Assembly (NCBI GenBank): GCA_003164785.1
Contig: PLUE01000062.1
Location: 1-64,000, forward strand
Reading direction: 5' to 3'
Source: Gammaproteobacteria bacterium
Lineage (GTDB): Bacteria; Pseudomonadota; Gammaproteobacteria; Steroidobacterales; Steroidobacteraceae
DNA length: 64,000 bases
In this document: piece by piece, positions 46,708 to 56,588 of the stretch
Layout of the letters: every line of letters starts with the position of its first letter
Position numbering within the stretch: the stretch's first letter is position 1
Notes under the pieces: generated by a model
Told to the model about the DNA's origin: nothing
Database searches by the model: none
Seen by the model: the letters and a program-made list of their open reading frames with translations, nothing else
Translations under genes and position numbers: made by a program

Positions 46708-47675
46708 CAAAAATAGGTCTTGAGGTTCATGCCGGTGTAAAGAGGCGCGACTTGCGAGGCGTAGCCGTTGAAGGGCAGCGTCGGGCGCCGCTGATCGAAC
46801 AAGCTGCCACCGATGTGACGCTCCGTCGCCTGACTCCATCGCGGATGATCCACCGCGGGGTTTACGTTGGCGAAGAAGCCGTATTCTCCGGGCGCCATCT
46901 TCGCCCACGTCGTTGCAGGCATCCGCTCGACAAATCTGATGGTGTTGATGGCTTTGACTCCCTTGAAGCCATACTTCCACGGCACGATGAGCCGCAGCGG
47001 CGCTCCGTTCTGATTCGGCAGCGCCTTTCCGTACAAGCCAACCGTCATCAGTGTCAAAGGATGCATCGCCTCATCCAGCCGCAAGCCCTCGACATAGGGC
47101 CAATCCAGGACGGAGCCCCGCTCCCCGGGCATTTGCTTTGGGTCGAGCAGCGTATGGAACTCCACATACTTGGCCTTCGAAGTAGGCTTAAAACGCTTCA
47201 GCAAGTCGGCCAGCGGGAAGCCCACCCAAGGTACGATCATCGACCATGCCTCCACGCAGCGCATGCGGTAGATGCGCTCCTCGAGAGGATGCGGCTTCAA
47301 AATATCTTCCAGGCTGAAGGTCCCGGCAACCTCGCATTCGCCGCCGACCGTGACGTTCCAGGGTTGAGTACGGAAGTTCTTGGAGTTCTCGGCGGGGTCC
47401 GACTTGTCGGTGCCGAACTCGTAATAATTATTGTAGGTCGAAATATCTTTGAACGTGTTCGGGGTATCCGCCGCGCTATATTCCACATTGTGGGTGTAGG
47501 TCAGGGCTGTTCCCGGCGCGGACTGGCCATAAGCCGGTCGTAGGAATCCTCCAATCGTTTGAGCTGCGGCAAGCCCCAATCCCCCCGCAAGCAACGATCG
47601 GCGTGTCAGGAATTTATCGGGAGGCGTTATGTCCGACGGTGCGATCCTGTTGACATCAAACGATGCGTTGCGCAT
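46707..47675 (-). CDS. msrP: protein-methionine-sulfoxide reductase catalytic subunit MsrP
   Basis: MsrP is a periplasmic molybdopterin enzyme that repairs oxidised methionine in envelope proteins. The start at ATG 47675 ([11 protein letters not shown]) has AGGAG six bases upstream. A twin-arginine signal [16 protein letters not shown] follows. The molybdopterin-coordinating cysteine lies in [20 protein letters not shown], and the C-terminal part has [17 protein letters not shown], both family signatures. Length is 322 residues. It is translationally coupled to msrQ and divergent from a second molybdenum enzyme operon. Confidence 0.96.
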   Translation of the reverse strand: MRNASFDVNRIAPSDITPPDKFLTRRSLLAGGLGLAAAQTIGGFLRPAYGQSAPGTALTYTHNVEYSAADTPNTFKDISTYNNYYEFGTDKSDPAENSKNFRTQPWNVTVGGECEVAGTFSLEDILKPHPLEERIYRMRCVEAWSMIVPWVGFPLADLLKRFKPTSKAKYVEFHTLLDPKQMPGERGSVLDWPYVEGLRLDEAMHPLTLMTVGLYGKALPNQNGAPLRLIVPWKYGFKGVKAINTIRFVERMPATTWAKMAPGEYGFFANVNPAVDHPRWSQATERHIGGSLFDQRRPTLPFNGYASQVAPLYTGMNLKTYF

Positions 47676-47917
47676 ATCGGCTCCTGAAAGCTGTGATGTG
47701 TTGACGAATAGACCGGCGCGCATCGCTTCTTATTGCAATCCGACACTGCAATCCGACGCGATCATTCAGTGCCCGCGAAATCATCGGATACCCACAATCG
47801 CTGAATGCCTAAGGATACTACGATTTGGGACAGTCCTATGGTCACCCGGAGCACGAAACTTTCTGTTTTCAACCGACGAGATGTTTGTAGAATCGATGAC
47901 ACCTCACGGAGTCAACC

Positions 47918-48379
47918 ATGTCAACCACATTCAAGCTCAACGGCAATCCCACCACATTGGATGCTGATCCGACCATGCCGCTGCTATGGGCGATCCGTGA
48001 AGTCGCTGGTCTGCATGGCACCAAGTTCGGCTGCGGGATGGCGTTGTGTGGCGCGTGCACCGTCCACCTGGACGGTCAGGCGATAAGATCGTGCGTCATG
48101 CCTCTGTCCGCCGTTGCGGGTCGGGAAGTAACCACCATCGAGGGCCTGCAAAGCGGGCCCGCAAAAGCCGTTCAAGCGGCGTGGATCGAGTTGCAAGTGC
48201 CTCAATGCGGCTACTGCCAGTCCGGACAAGTGATGTCCGCGACCGCGTTGCTGGAAAAAAACCCGTCCCCGACCGACTCCGACATCGATGGCGCAATGAG
48301 CGGCAACATATGCCGCTGTGCCACCTACTCCCGAATTCGCGCTGCCATTCATGCAGCGGCCCAGTCCATCAAGGCATGA
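47918..48379 (+). CDS. (2Fe-2S)-binding subunit of a molybdenum hydroxylase (IorA-like)
   Basis: The 153-residue small subunit has a plant-type ferredoxin domain ([20 protein letters not shown]) and a second helical 2Fe-2S domain ([16 protein letters not shown] and [15 protein letters not shown]), giving all eight ligand cysteines. It passes electrons from the molybdenum subunit. It has no signal peptide and is presumably exported with its partner by the Tat route. GGAG lies upstream of the ATG, and its stop overlaps the next gene's start (ATGA). IorA of isoquinoline oxidoreductase is the best-known relative, but the substrate is unknown. Confidence 0.93.
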   Translation: MSTTFKLNGNPTTLDADPTMPLLWAIREVAGLHGTKFGCGMALCGACTVHLDGQAIRSCVMPLSAVAGREVTTIEGLQSGPAKAVQAAWIELQVPQCGYCQSGQVMSATALLEKNPSPTDSDIDGAMSGNICRCATYSRIRAAIHAAAQSIKA

Positions 48380-50571
48380 GCATGACCACAGAGATCCTCC
48401 CCCCCCAGCCCGCACGGCGCGCGTTTCTCAAGAGCGCCGGCGCAGTGGGCGCATTGACACTCACCGTCGGATTCCAGTGGGCAGGCACGACGCGGCGTGC
48501 TGCAGCGATGACTACGCCCGGCGCGCCATTTGCGCCCAATGCCTTCGTTAGAATCGGCGCCGACAACAGCGTGACGATCATCGCCAAGCACGTCGAAATG
48601 GGCCAAGGCGCCTATACCGGGATAGCCACGGTGCTCGCGGAAGAGCTCGATGCGGACTGGGCGTTGGTTCGCGTGGAAAGCGCACCCGCGGATGCGAAAC
48701 GCTACGCCAACAGCGCCTTCGGTGCGCTGCAGGGCACGGGCGGCAGTTCAGCAATGGCCAATTCCTGGACTCAGCTCCGGGAGGCGGGTGGCAAGGCACG
48801 CATGATGCTGCTCACGGCTGCCGCCAACGGGTGGAAGGTCCCCGTAACTGAACTCACCGTGGAGAAAGGCGTCATCCGTCATGCGGGCAGCAACCGCCAG
48901 GCGACCTTCGGCTCGCTGGTCGGGAGCGCATCGGCGCTTCCCGTGCCCGAGAAAGTCGTCCTCAAAGATCCGAAGGATTTCAAGCTGATCGGCCGCCAGG
49001 CACCGCGTGTCGATGTACCTTCTAAGGTCGACGGGACCGCTCAGTTCACGCTGGATGTCGTGATGCCGGGCATGTTGATCGCGCTGCTGAAGCGACCACC
49101 ACAATTTGGTGCGACCGTAAAATCGTTCGAGCCGACGGCAGCCAATGCTGTACCCGGCGTCGTCAAAGTCGTCCAGGTACCCGGTGGAGTCGCCGTGATC
49201 GCCAGGAGCTTCTGGGCAGCCAAGCTTGGGCGAGATGCATTGACGATAGACTGGGACGACACGCACGCGGAGAAGCGCAGCTCCGCCGCCCTGATGAACG
49301 AATATCGGGCGCTCGCCGAACAGCCCGCCCACTCTGCGCGTAAGGAGGGCGATGCCATTCCGGCGATACGCGACGCCGCCCACAAGCTCTCGGCCAGCTA
49401 CGAGTTTCCGTTTCTTGCGCATGCGCCCATGGAGCCGCTCGACGCGGTGGTGAAACTCACGGCAACCAGTTGCGAGATCTGGGCGGGAGATCAATTTCAG
49501 ACCATTGACCAAGCCAATGCCGCGAAGACAGCAGGCCTGGATCCGCAGCAGGTGAGCATCAACACGCTATATGCAGGCGGCAGCTTCGGGCGGCGCGCCA
49601 ATCCGGGATCTGACTACATCGTCGAGGCGGTTTCGATCGCCAAGGCCTTCGGCGCCGACGGCACGCCCATCAAATTGCAGTGGACGCGCGAGGACGACCT
49701 CCACGGCGGCCTATACCGGCCGATGTATTTTCATAAGCTCGAAGCGGGCCTCAACGAGAAAAAAGAACTCGTCGGCTGGCGCCATGTCATCGTCGGACAA
49801 TCGATCATGGCAGGCAGCTTCTTCGAGGTGATGATAAAGGATGGCGTGGACCCGACCTCGGTCGAGGGGGCGGCGAGCATCGCCTATTCGATTCCGAACA
49901 TATCCGTCGAACTGTCCACGACGAAGACCGGTGTTCCGGTCCTGTGGTGGCGGGTCGTCGGCAGTTCCCACACGACATTCGCCGTCGAGGCGTTCATCGA
50001 CGAAGTGGCGCATGCCGCGGGCGAAGATGGCTTTACGTTCCGACGAAAATTACTCGAACATCAACCGCGAATGAAGGCGGTGCTCGAACTGGCAGCCGAC
50101 AAGGCGGGCTGGAGCAGCGCCCCGTTGCCGAAGGGAAAGGGTCGTGGAATAGCGGTCGCGGAAGCATTCAAGACACTGGTGGCGCAAGTCGCCGAGGTGA
50201 CCGTCGACGACCAAGGCCGCGTCACCGTGGATCGCGTCATATGCGCCGTCGACTGCGGCACGCCCATCAACCCGGACGTCATCGCGGCACAGATGGAGGG
50301 GGGTATCGGGTTCGGACTCGGGGCGGTGCTCTATGGCGAGATCACTCTCAAGGATGGACGCGTGGAACAGGATAATTTCAACAGCTATCGCGTCCTGCGG
50401 ATGAACGAAATGCCCAAAGTGGAGGTCTACATCGTGCCGTCGACGGAGCCTCCAACCGGTGTCGGTGAGCCTGGGGTGGCTCCGGTGGGACCGGCCGTCG
50501 CCAATGCCATTTTCGCCGCCTCCGGCAAGCGTGTTCACATGCTGCCGTTTCCGAAACCGGGTGTCGCGTGA
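48376..50571 (+). CDS. molybdopterin-binding subunit of a periplasmic aldehyde/N-heterocycle dehydrogenase (IorB-like)
   Basis: A 731-residue large subunit. A twin-arginine-like signal ([22 protein letters not shown]) points to folded export. The domain structure follows the IorB/AldH2 pattern, with repeated molybdopterin-binding blocks. These include [34 protein letters not shown] and [17 protein letters not shown]. The C-terminal [21 protein letters not shown] contains the conserved active-site Glu region. The true start is ATG 48376 (MSMTTEIL); the track start lies inside the small-subunit gene. Substrates in this branch include isoquinoline, nicotinate and aldehydes; which applies here is open. 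Confidence 0.93.
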   Translation: MSMTTEILPPQPARRAFLKSAGAVGALTLTVGFQWAGTTRRAAAMTTPGAPFAPNAFVRIGADNSVTIIAKHVEMGQGAYTGIATVLAEELDADWALVRVESAPADAKRYANSAFGALQGTGGSSAMANSWTQLREAGGKARMMLLTAAANGWKVPVTELTVEKGVIRHAGSNRQATFGSLVGSASALPVPEKVVLKDPKDFKLIGRQAPRVDVPSKVDGTAQFTLDVVMPGMLIALLKRPPQFGATVKSFEPTAANAVPGVVKVVQVPGGVAVIARSFWAAKLGRDALTIDWDDTHAEKRSSAALMNEYRALAEQPAHSARKEGDAIPAIRDAAHKLSASYEFPFLAHAPMEPLDAVVKLTATSCEIWAGDQFQTIDQANAAKTAGLDPQQVSINTLYAGGSFGRRANPGSDYIVEAVSIAKAFGADGTPIKLQWTREDDLHGGLYRPMYFHKLEAGLNEKKELVGWRHVIVGQSIMAGSFFEVMIKDGVDPTSVEGAASIAYSIPNISVELSTTKTGVPVLWWRVVGSSHTTFAVEAFIDEVAHAAGEDGFTFRRKLLEHQPRMKAVLELAADKAGWSSAPLPKGKGRGIAVAEAFKTLVAQVAEVTVDDQGRVTVDRVICAVDCGTPINPDVIAAQMEGGIGFGLGAVLYGEITLKDGRVEQDNFNSYRVLRMNEMPKVEVYIVPSTEPPTGVGEPGVAPVGPAVANAIFAASGKRVHMLPFPKPGVA

Positions 50572-51962
50572 AGCCCATGCCAAGGAAAATCATTCCCATG
50601 AACGTTTCATCTCAGCACGGTCGGGTGGCGCATCCCGTTTTGTGGACTTTGGCGGTCATTGTCGGCGTCGCGATCGTCGTCGCCTCGTATATGGTCTTCG
50701 GTCCCGGCCCAACCAATTTTGCGGGAGGGAAGCGCGTGTCCCTCGCCGAGTATCACGACCAAGACCCGACCGGCGTACCCACGGAACTGAAGGCGGCGAG
50801 CCTGATCGAGCGTGGCGAATACCTGACGCGTGCCGCCGACTGCATGGTTTGCCACACGACCAAGGGCGGCGCTCCGTTCGCGGGCGGCCGGGCGTTCGTG
50901 TTGCCGTTTGGTACTCTGTACTCGACCAACATAACCCCCGACGTCGAAACGGGTATCGGCAGCTACTCGGACGCGAATTTTCTGGATGCTGTGCACAAGG
51001 GCATCGGGCGCGGCGCCACCAAGCTGTATCCGGCCATGCCGTACGCCAGCTACACGTATATGTCGGATGCCGACGCGTTGACCATCAAGGCATACCTTTT
51101 CAGCCTGAAGCCACTGCATGCTCCCGCGCCGCAGAACATGCTGATGTTTCCCTTCAACCAACGAAGCCTCATGGGCGTCTGGTCGGCTTTCTTCAATCCC
51201 GACAAGCGCTATGAACCGAACACCGACAAAAGCCCGGACTGGAATCGTGGCGCCTACCTCGTCGAAGCGATGGGGCATTGTGGCGAGTGCCACACGCCGC
51301 GAAATCTGGCCTTGGCACTCAACAACCGAGAGAAATTCTCCGGCGCCATCCAGGCTGGCTGGAGGGCTTATAACATCACGCCGGATCGCAATAGCGGCAT
51401 AGGCTCCTGGAGCGATGATGACCTGGCGCGGTATCTCGCCACCGGGCACGCGGCGGGACGTGGGACGGCATCCGGACCCATGGGCGAGGCGGTGGACGAG
51501 AGCTTGAGCCATCTCAAGCCCGGCGACATCACGGCGATGGTCACTTATTTGCGCTCGGTACCGGGGGCCGCGACCTCCGATTTGCCTGAACCTCGAGGCA
51601 ACCCGGCGCCGCCATCCCATTCGCAAGGGGTCGCCGCGAATTCCGACCCCCACGGACAGGCCGTGTACGAAGGTGCCTGCGCCGGATGCCACGGATGGAC
51701 CGGTATCAGCCCGGTGCTTTCGCCCGCAACGCTCATCGGAACCCGTGCGGTCAACGACGTAACGGCTACCAACGTCGCGCAGATCATCATCCGGGGCGCG
51801 CAACGCCACAGCGCCGGCACCTCGACCAACATGCCGGCTTTCGGCGATGCGTATTCCGACGCGGAGATAGCCAGCGTCGCCAACTACGTGACGGCCCGAT
51901 TCGGCACGAAAGGTTCCGAACTCAGCGCCGCCAAGGTCGCAAAATTGCGCGCTGCGGACTAG
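50568..51962 (+). CDS. triheme cytochrome c, alcohol/aldehyde dehydrogenase type
   Basis: The protein has an N-terminal membrane anchor (LWTLAVIVGVAIVVASYMVFG) and three heme motifs, CMVCHT, CGECHT and CAGCHG, spaced as in the cytochrome subunit of membrane-bound dehydrogenases. It probably receives electrons from the Fe-S/molybdenum subunits and passes them to ubiquinone or another cytochrome. GTG 50568 overlaps the previous stop (GTGA); ATG 50598 with AAGGA upstream is a good alternative start, giving 454 residues. It is the third gene of the molybdenum hydroxylase operon. Confidence 0.92.
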   Translation: MKPMPRKIIPMNVSSQHGRVAHPVLWTLAVIVGVAIVVASYMVFGPGPTNFAGGKRVSLAEYHDQDPTGVPTELKAASLIERGEYLTRAADCMVCHTTKGGAPFAGGRAFVLPFGTLYSTNITPDVETGIGSYSDANFLDAVHKGIGRGATKLYPAMPYASYTYMSDADALTIKAYLFSLKPLHAPAPQNMLMFPFNQRSLMGVWSAFFNPDKRYEPNTDKSPDWNRGAYLVEAMGHCGECHTPRNLALALNNREKFSGAIQAGWRAYNITPDRNSGIGSWSDDDLARYLATGHAAGRGTASGPMGEAVDESLSHLKPGDITAMVTYLRSVPGAATSDLPEPRGNPAPPSHSQGVAANSDPHGQAVYEGACAGCHGWTGISPVLSPATLIGTRAVNDVTATNVAQIIIRGAQRHSAGTSTNMPAFGDAYSDAEIASVANYVTARFGTKGSELSAAKVAKLRAAD

Positions 51963-51997
51963 CGTCTTCGGCCGGCCCCACTTGTATAGTGGGCGCC

Positions 51998-52987
51998 ATG
52001 CGACATTCCATGTTGATGGGGATTGCGGCGGCCGTTCTGGCCGCAGTCTCGTGGTCGATGAGTTTCATCGTGCCATTCGTCATCGGCGAGTATTCGCTGT
52101 TTGATTTTGCGCTCGTCGAATTCGTGGTCTCAGGCTTGGTGAGCGTTCTGCTCCTATGGCGGAACGCCGCGGCGATTCGTCTGCTCAGTCCTGCCGATTG
52201 GTTCGCAGCCTGTTCGCTCGGTGTCATTGGCTACGTGGGTTACTTCCTGGCAGTCATGGGTGCCGCGGTCTACGCAGGTCCGGTGATAGCACCTGCTTTT
52301 CTGGGACTGGTACCCGTGGTGCTGGCGGTCGCGGGCAATGTACGTCAGCACACGGTGCCTTGGAGGACGCTGGCGGTGCCGCTGTCGCTCGCAACCCTCG
52401 GCCTGCTCCTGGTCAATGGCAGCGCCTTTGCTCGATCCGGCGTCGTCGAGTTGCGCTCGCTATTGGTCGGCATTCCCTTGGCGATCCTCGCCGTGACGTT
52501 GTGGACGGTATTCGGGTTGATGAATCAAAGCGCGCTCGCCAAGCGCCCGCTGATGGACGCCGGCGTATGGACCGCCCTCATCATGGCGGGAGCTGGACTG
52601 GCGATGCTGGTATTTCTTCCGATCGGCCTGCTGCTCGGTCTCTTCGAGATTCCTCGATTGGGACTTGGGTGGGGGGTGGCGGCGCCTCTCCTGATATGGG
52701 GTACCGCTTTGGCCATAGTCGCCAATGTCGGTGGAGCGATGGCCTGGACCTTCGCGTCCCAACGCCTGCCGGTTGCACTCTGCGCGCAACTCATCACCAT
52801 GGAGCCGACGTGCGCCACGGTACTCGGTCTGTTGGTTCACCGGCGCCTGCCATCCGTGGCCGAGTCCGCCGGGATGGTCGTGCTTCTGATCGGGGTCCTC
52901 ATTGCGATCGGCATTTTTACGCGGCCGGCGACGAGCGCCGCAGAGGCCGCGTTAGTCTTAGCGCAAGATGCCTCAGGTGAAGATTGA
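51998..52987 (+). CDS. EamA / DMT-family transporter
   Basis: The 329-residue protein starts at ATG 51998 (MRHSMLMGIAAAVLAAVSWS); the longer ORF only continues the cytochrome gene frame. About ten membrane helices form two EamA repeats, with AVSWSMSFIVPFVI in the first and LITMEPTCATVLGLLVHRRLP in the last part. The latter matches the conserved EPxxA region of this family. Substrates are metabolites or amino acids in general; the actual one is unknown. Its last 71 bases overlap the convergent acyltransferase gene. Confidence 0.85.
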   Translation: MRHSMLMGIAAAVLAAVSWSMSFIVPFVIGEYSLFDFALVEFVVSGLVSVLLLWRNAAAIRLLSPADWFAACSLGVIGYVGYFLAVMGAAVYAGPVIAPAFLGLVPVVLAVAGNVRQHTVPWRTLAVPLSLATLGLLLVNGSAFARSGVVELRSLLVGIPLAILAVTLWTVFGLMNQSALAKRPLMDAGVWTALIMAGAGLAMLVFLPIGLLLGLFEIPRLGLGWGVAAPLLIWGTALAIVANVGGAMAWTFASQRLPVALCAQLITMEPTCATVLGLLVHRRLPSVAESAGMVVLLIGVLIAIGIFTRPATSAAEAALVLAQDASGED

Positions 52988-54065
52988 TCGGATTAGAAAA
53001 ATGGCGAGCCACGCCGGCGGCGAGCAGGGCCGACGCACCCATGAAAAGCGTCAGCGACGGCAGCTTGTATTCGTAGGACATGGTGCCCTTCGGGACCAGG
53101 TTCCGGATGCCGGCAAGTACGATGATGTGAAACAAATACAGCTCGTAGCTATGCCGGCCCATCCAGCGCACCGTGTTCGACAAACGCCCGTCCGCGCACG
53201 GCGGGGCATGCCCGAACGCGCCGCCGATCAAAACGGCTGCGCAGAGCGCCACCACCGAAAAGCCCCACGTCTCATGCCCGTCGATCCCCATCAAGTACGT
53301 GACGATCAACAGGAAGACCGCGAATACTTGCGCCGGACGACCAAACCAGGCGCTACGTTGAATCCTTCGGTATAGCAGCGCGGTCACGCAACCGATGGCG
53401 ATCGCATCGAAGCAGGCCAGGTAGCCACATTCGAAGTAAAGCTCATCATTGGCATGCATGCCGCGATAAACGGGACCCGCGACGATGAAAACCGAGCATA
53501 GGGCCAAGACCAGAGCCTGTCGCCGTAGCAACACGCAGACGAGCGGGAACCCCAGATAGAACATTTCCTCCACCGATAAGGACCAGTAGATATTCAGGCT
53601 GTAGTTGAACCACCCGTTGGACTGCATGAGTACGTTGTGCCAAAACGTCAGAACGGAGAGCGTGGCGGGTACGAAGAACGACGCGGCCATCGTATGTCCA
53701 CCATCGCTGTTGCGGAACGACGGCACGCCGACCAGACCCAACGGCACGATGACCAGCAATGCAAGAAGCAGCGGTGGCATGATGCGCGACGCTCGGAACG
53801 CATAGAACTGCCGACAATCGACGGCGCTCAGGTGGTTATAGCGTCTTAGGATATTGGACGTGATCAAGAAGCCGGAGATCACGAAAAATATCGTGACTCC
53901 ATAATTGCCGTTCAAGACTGCGCGTCTGAGCCAGGACGGCGGCAAGATTCGCGACAGCGGGCTGTCGACCAAGTCGTAGCTCAAGGAGAAGTGCAGCAAC
54001 AGAACAGCCAGGATCGATACGCCGCGGAGCAGGTCGATCCGGCCGTTTCGCACGGAATTCGGCAT
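52917..54065 (-). CDS. acyltransferase family 3 membrane protein (OafA-like)
   Basis: A 382-residue integral membrane acyltransferase starting at ATG 54065 (MPNSVRNGRIDLLRGVSIL). The family signature RIDLLRGVSILAVLLLHF contains the Arg-x-x-Arg/Asp region and the catalytic His. The later YGVTIFFVISGFLITSNI block is also diagnostic. Relatives O-acetylate lipopolysaccharide, exopolysaccharide or peptidoglycan; no polysaccharide cluster is nearby, so the acceptor is unknown. The start overlaps the small upstream gene by one base (TGATG). Confidence 0.88.
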   Translation of the reverse strand: MPNSVRNGRIDLLRGVSILAVLLLHFSLSYDLVDSPLSRILPPSWLRRAVLNGNYGVTIFFVISGFLITSNILRRYNHLSAVDCRQFYAFRASRIMPPLLLALLVIVPLGLVGVPSFRNSDGGHTMAASFFVPATLSVLTFWHNVLMQSNGWFNYSLNIYWSLSVEEMFYLGFPLVCVLLRRQALVLALCSVFIVAGPVYRGMHANDELYFECGYLACFDAIAIGCVTALLYRRIQRSAWFGRPAQVFAVFLLIVTYLMGIDGHETWGFSVVALCAAVLIGGAFGHAPPCADGRLSNTVRWMGRHSYELYLFHIIVLAGIRNLVPKGTMSYEYKLPSLTLFMGASALLAAGVARHFSNPINLHLRHLALRLTRPLRRSSPAA

Positions 54066-54196
54066 CAGTGCTCGTGCTCGACGCGCACAGGTCGCGCCGG
54101 GGACTCCTCCGCAGACCCGGATACACCGGAGACCAGCACGGCCGCCAAGGCGGTGAGCAACAGCGCAAGGCCCACGAATGCCCGCTTTTCGATCAA
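54065..54196 (-). CDS. tiny membrane protein, unknown function (43 aa)
   Basis: This frame is too short for confident ORF calling but has a good ribosome-binding site: GGAGG five bases before TTG 54196. The product, (M)IEKRAFVGLALLLTALAAVLVSG..., has one hydrophobic helix and an acidic, histidine-containing C-terminus (ARPVRVEHEH). Its stop overlaps the acyltransferase start (TGATG), so it may exist to couple translation of that gene or to act with it. Confidence 0.45.
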   Translation of the reverse strand: MIEKRAFVGLALLLTALAAVLVSGVSGSAEESPARPVRVEHEH

Positions 54197-54260
54197 CCGG
54201 ACCTCCGAGGCGCCGCAAGAAACCGCGCACCAGCCGGGGTGCGCGGTTAGTCTCCGACTA

Positions 54261-55706
54261 TCAGTGAGCCGCAGCACCGGCCTTCGGGCGATAGCCCAAA
54301 ATGGATTTCAATTCCAGAAATTCATCGAAAGCATGCTCACCGAATTCACGGCCATTGCCCGAACGTTTGTAGCCGCCGAACGGCGCCGTCAAGTCCATGT
54401 CGGCATTGTTGATGTTGATATAGCCTGCGCGAAGCTTCGACGCCACTTTGCGGGCGCGCTCCAGATCTGCGCTCTGAACATAACCGCCGAGGCCATATTG
54501 CGAATCGTTTGCGATCTTGATGGCTTCGCTCTCGTCGTCGTAGCTGATGACCACCAGCACCGGCCCGAAAATCTCCTCCTGAGCGATGGTCATGCTGTTC
54601 TTCACATCGGCAAAAATGGTCGGCTTGATATAGAACCCGTCGGTCAGGCCCTCCGGCTTGCCGAGTCCGCCGGTCACCACGGTGGCACCCTCCGCGATAC
54701 CCGTCTTGATCATGGCCTGGATCTTGTTCCATTGGTTTTCATTCGCGACGGGACCCATTCGGGAATCGCCTTTCGGGTCTCCAACCGTCCAACCCTCCGC
54801 GGCTTCCTTGGCGAGCGCCAGGATCTCCTTGAGTTTCGACTTGGGGACCAGCAGCCGTGTCGGTGCGACGCACGATTGTCCTGAGTTCATCATCACCGAG
54901 AACACGCTGCCGCCGATGGCCTTCGGTAGATCGGCGTCCTCGAGGACGATATTGGCCGACTTGCCTCCGAGTTCCTGGAGGACCCGTTTGACCGTCGGAG
55001 CGGCCGTGCGCGCGACTTCGATTCCGGCCCGCGTCGAGCCCGTGATGGAAATGAGATCGACGTCAGGATGGGCAGCCAACGCCGCACCGACGACGGGCCC
55101 GTCGCCGTTCACCAAGTTGAACACACCGGCGGGAACACCGGCCGCCTCCAGAACCTCGGCGACGATGTAGGCCGAGAACGGCGCGAGCTCGGAAGGCTTC
55201 AGGACGATGGTGCAGCCTGCCGCCAAGGCGGGCGCTACTTTGGCGGCCAACTGATGAATCGGCCAGTTCCACGGCGTAATGAAACCGGCAACTCCGATCG
55301 GCTCCTTGACGATCATCGTGCCGCCGCGATCTTCTTCGAAGCTGAAATTCTTGAGCGTCTGCATCGCGATCGCGAAATGGCCGCCGCCGGAAGGCGCTTG
55401 TGCGTTGACCGCCAGCCAACCCGGCGCGCCCATTTCCTCCGTGATCGCGGCGGCGATGTCGCCGGATCGCTTGCCGTACTCCGCCACTATTCGCTCCAAG
55501 ACGGCGACGCGCTCTTCGCGGGTGGTCTGCGACCAGCTCTCGAAGGCCTTGCGGGCGGCTTTGACGGCCACGTCAACGTCCGCTGCGGAACCGAGGCTGA
55601 TATGGCCGGCGACGCTCTCGGTCGCCGGATTGACCACATCCTTGGTCTTCGGCGTAATCGGATCCACCCATTTGCCGTCGATGAAAAACTTTAGATATTC
55701 GCGCAT
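54261..55706 (-). CDS. NAD(P)-dependent aldehyde dehydrogenase
   Basis: The 481-residue enzyme starts at ATG 55706 (MREYLKFFIDGKWVDP) with AAGGCG upstream. The catalytic cysteine is in NSGQSCVAPTRLLV, the general-base Glu in LQELGGKSANIVLED, and the cofactor-binding region in FITPWNWPIHQLAAKVAPAL. It is a soluble class of aldehyde dehydrogenase oxidising aldehydes to acids; the preferred aldehyde is unknown. The gene is driven by a near-perfect promoter flanked by TetR-type operators, with the repressor gene divergent. Confidence 0.92.
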   Translation of the reverse strand: MREYLKFFIDGKWVDPITPKTKDVVNPATESVAGHISLGSAADVDVAVKAARKAFESWSQTTREERVAVLERIVAEYGKRSGDIAAAITEEMGAPGWLAVNAQAPSGGGHFAIAMQTLKNFSFEEDRGGTMIVKEPIGVAGFITPWNWPIHQLAAKVAPALAAGCTIVLKPSELAPFSAYIVAEVLEAAGVPAGVFNLVNGDGPVVGAALAAHPDVDLISITGSTRAGIEVARTAAPTVKRVLQELGGKSANIVLEDADLPKAIGGSVFSVMMNSGQSCVAPTRLLVPKSKLKEILALAKEAAEGWTVGDPKGDSRMGPVANENQWNKIQAMIKTGIAEGATVVTGGLGKPEGLTDGFYIKPTIFADVKNSMTIAQEEIFGPVLVVISYDDESEAIKIANDSQYGLGGYVQSADLERARKVASKLRAGYININNADMDLTAPFGGYKRSGNGREFGEHAFDEFLELKSILGYRPKAGAAAH

Positions 55707-55844
55707 GAAATCGCCTTCTTGAAATTCCTGTGGGAGGAGGAAGCGGGCGCAAGCCCTTGCAGGCGCCGCACGCTGAACTGCTCCGCTCACGGTGTTCTCT
55801 CCATGTCGGCAGGCTCGATTGTTGAAATATTCAGCCGTCGTCGC

Positions 55845-55886
55845 TTACACTGTAAACATTATAGTCGGGCACGTTACACTGTCAAC
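55845..55886 (-). promoter_or_regulatory. aldehyde dehydrogenase promoter with two TetR operators
   Basis: On the minus strand this is TTGACA, 16 bases, TATAAT: both hexamers match the sigma70 consensus. The repeated 13-mer GTTGACAGTGTAA and GTTTACAGTGTAA (12 of 13 identical) covers the -35 and the start-site region, 29 bases apart. It ends immediately before the tetR ATG, so one operator pair can control both divergent genes. Confidence 0.75.
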
Positions 55887-56468
55887 ATGCAGGCCAAAAC
55901 CTATCACGTCGGCGATCTACGCAACATCTTGCTGCACACCGCGCTCGACATGCTTGCGGAAGACGGCGCCGAGGCCATTTCATTACGAGCGGTCGCGCGA
56001 CGGGCCGGCGTCTCGGCGATGGCGCCATACCGCCACTATTCCGATAAAAGCGCGCTGCTTGCCGCGACTGCGGCCGAGGGCTATGTGAATCTGCACGCGA
56101 AATTGCGGGAAGCCGACGAGAGCGGCGCGGCGAACCGGCATTTGGCGTCCCACGGCGTTGCTTATGTGCAGTTTGCGCTCGATCATCCAGCGTTGTTTCG
56201 TTTGATGTCCGGCCCCCGTCTGGAGGGCGATCATCCTCATCTCGTTGCAGCCGGGCAGGCTTGCTACGACGTCCTCAGAACTCGACTGAAGCTCGAAGGA
56301 CTGAGCGGCGAGGAGTTGGAAGTGCGCGTGCTCGGCTCATGGTGCTTGATGCACGGCCTGGCGGCGCTGATGTTGGACGGCAAGTTGGTCGACAAACACG
56401 TGGGTTCGAGCGATGCCATCGCCGACCGGGTCATGAAGGCCATGCTCCAAGGCGCGATCTGCGGCTAA
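55887..56468 (+). CDS. TetR/AcrR-family transcriptional regulator
   Basis: A 193-residue repressor starting at ATG 55887 (MQAKTYHVGDLRNILLHTAL). The N-terminal helix-turn-helix is AISLRAVARRAGVSAMAPYRHYSDKSALLAA. The C-terminal part, with HGVAYVQFALDHPALFRLMSG, matches the WHG-type ligand-binding domain. The ATG lies directly after the second operator copy, so it most likely represses itself and the divergent aldehyde dehydrogenase gene. The inducer is unknown, perhaps an aldehyde or its precursor. Confidence 0.9.
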   Translation: MQAKTYHVGDLRNILLHTALDMLAEDGAEAISLRAVARRAGVSAMAPYRHYSDKSALLAATAAEGYVNLHAKLREADESGAANRHLASHGVAYVQFALDHPALFRLMSGPRLEGDHPHLVAAGQACYDVLRTRLKLEGLSGEELEVRVLGSWCLMHGLAALMLDGKLVDKHVGSSDAIADRVMKAMLQGAICG

Positions 56469-56588
56469 GACGCACGCAGCCGGATGGGAATCGATTTCGC
56501 CGCGGGAACGTGGCTTCCCTCCGCTGTGCGCGATTTGCACGGCGCCGCGATCGGTCCGTCGATTTGAAGACCGGTTAATATGGTGCAC

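Noticed and set aside
48046-48375. N-terminal extension of the molybdopterin subunit in the ORF track
   Set aside because: It lies inside the 2Fe-2S subunit gene. The twin-arginine signal begins after ATG 48376, which is coupled to the upstream stop.
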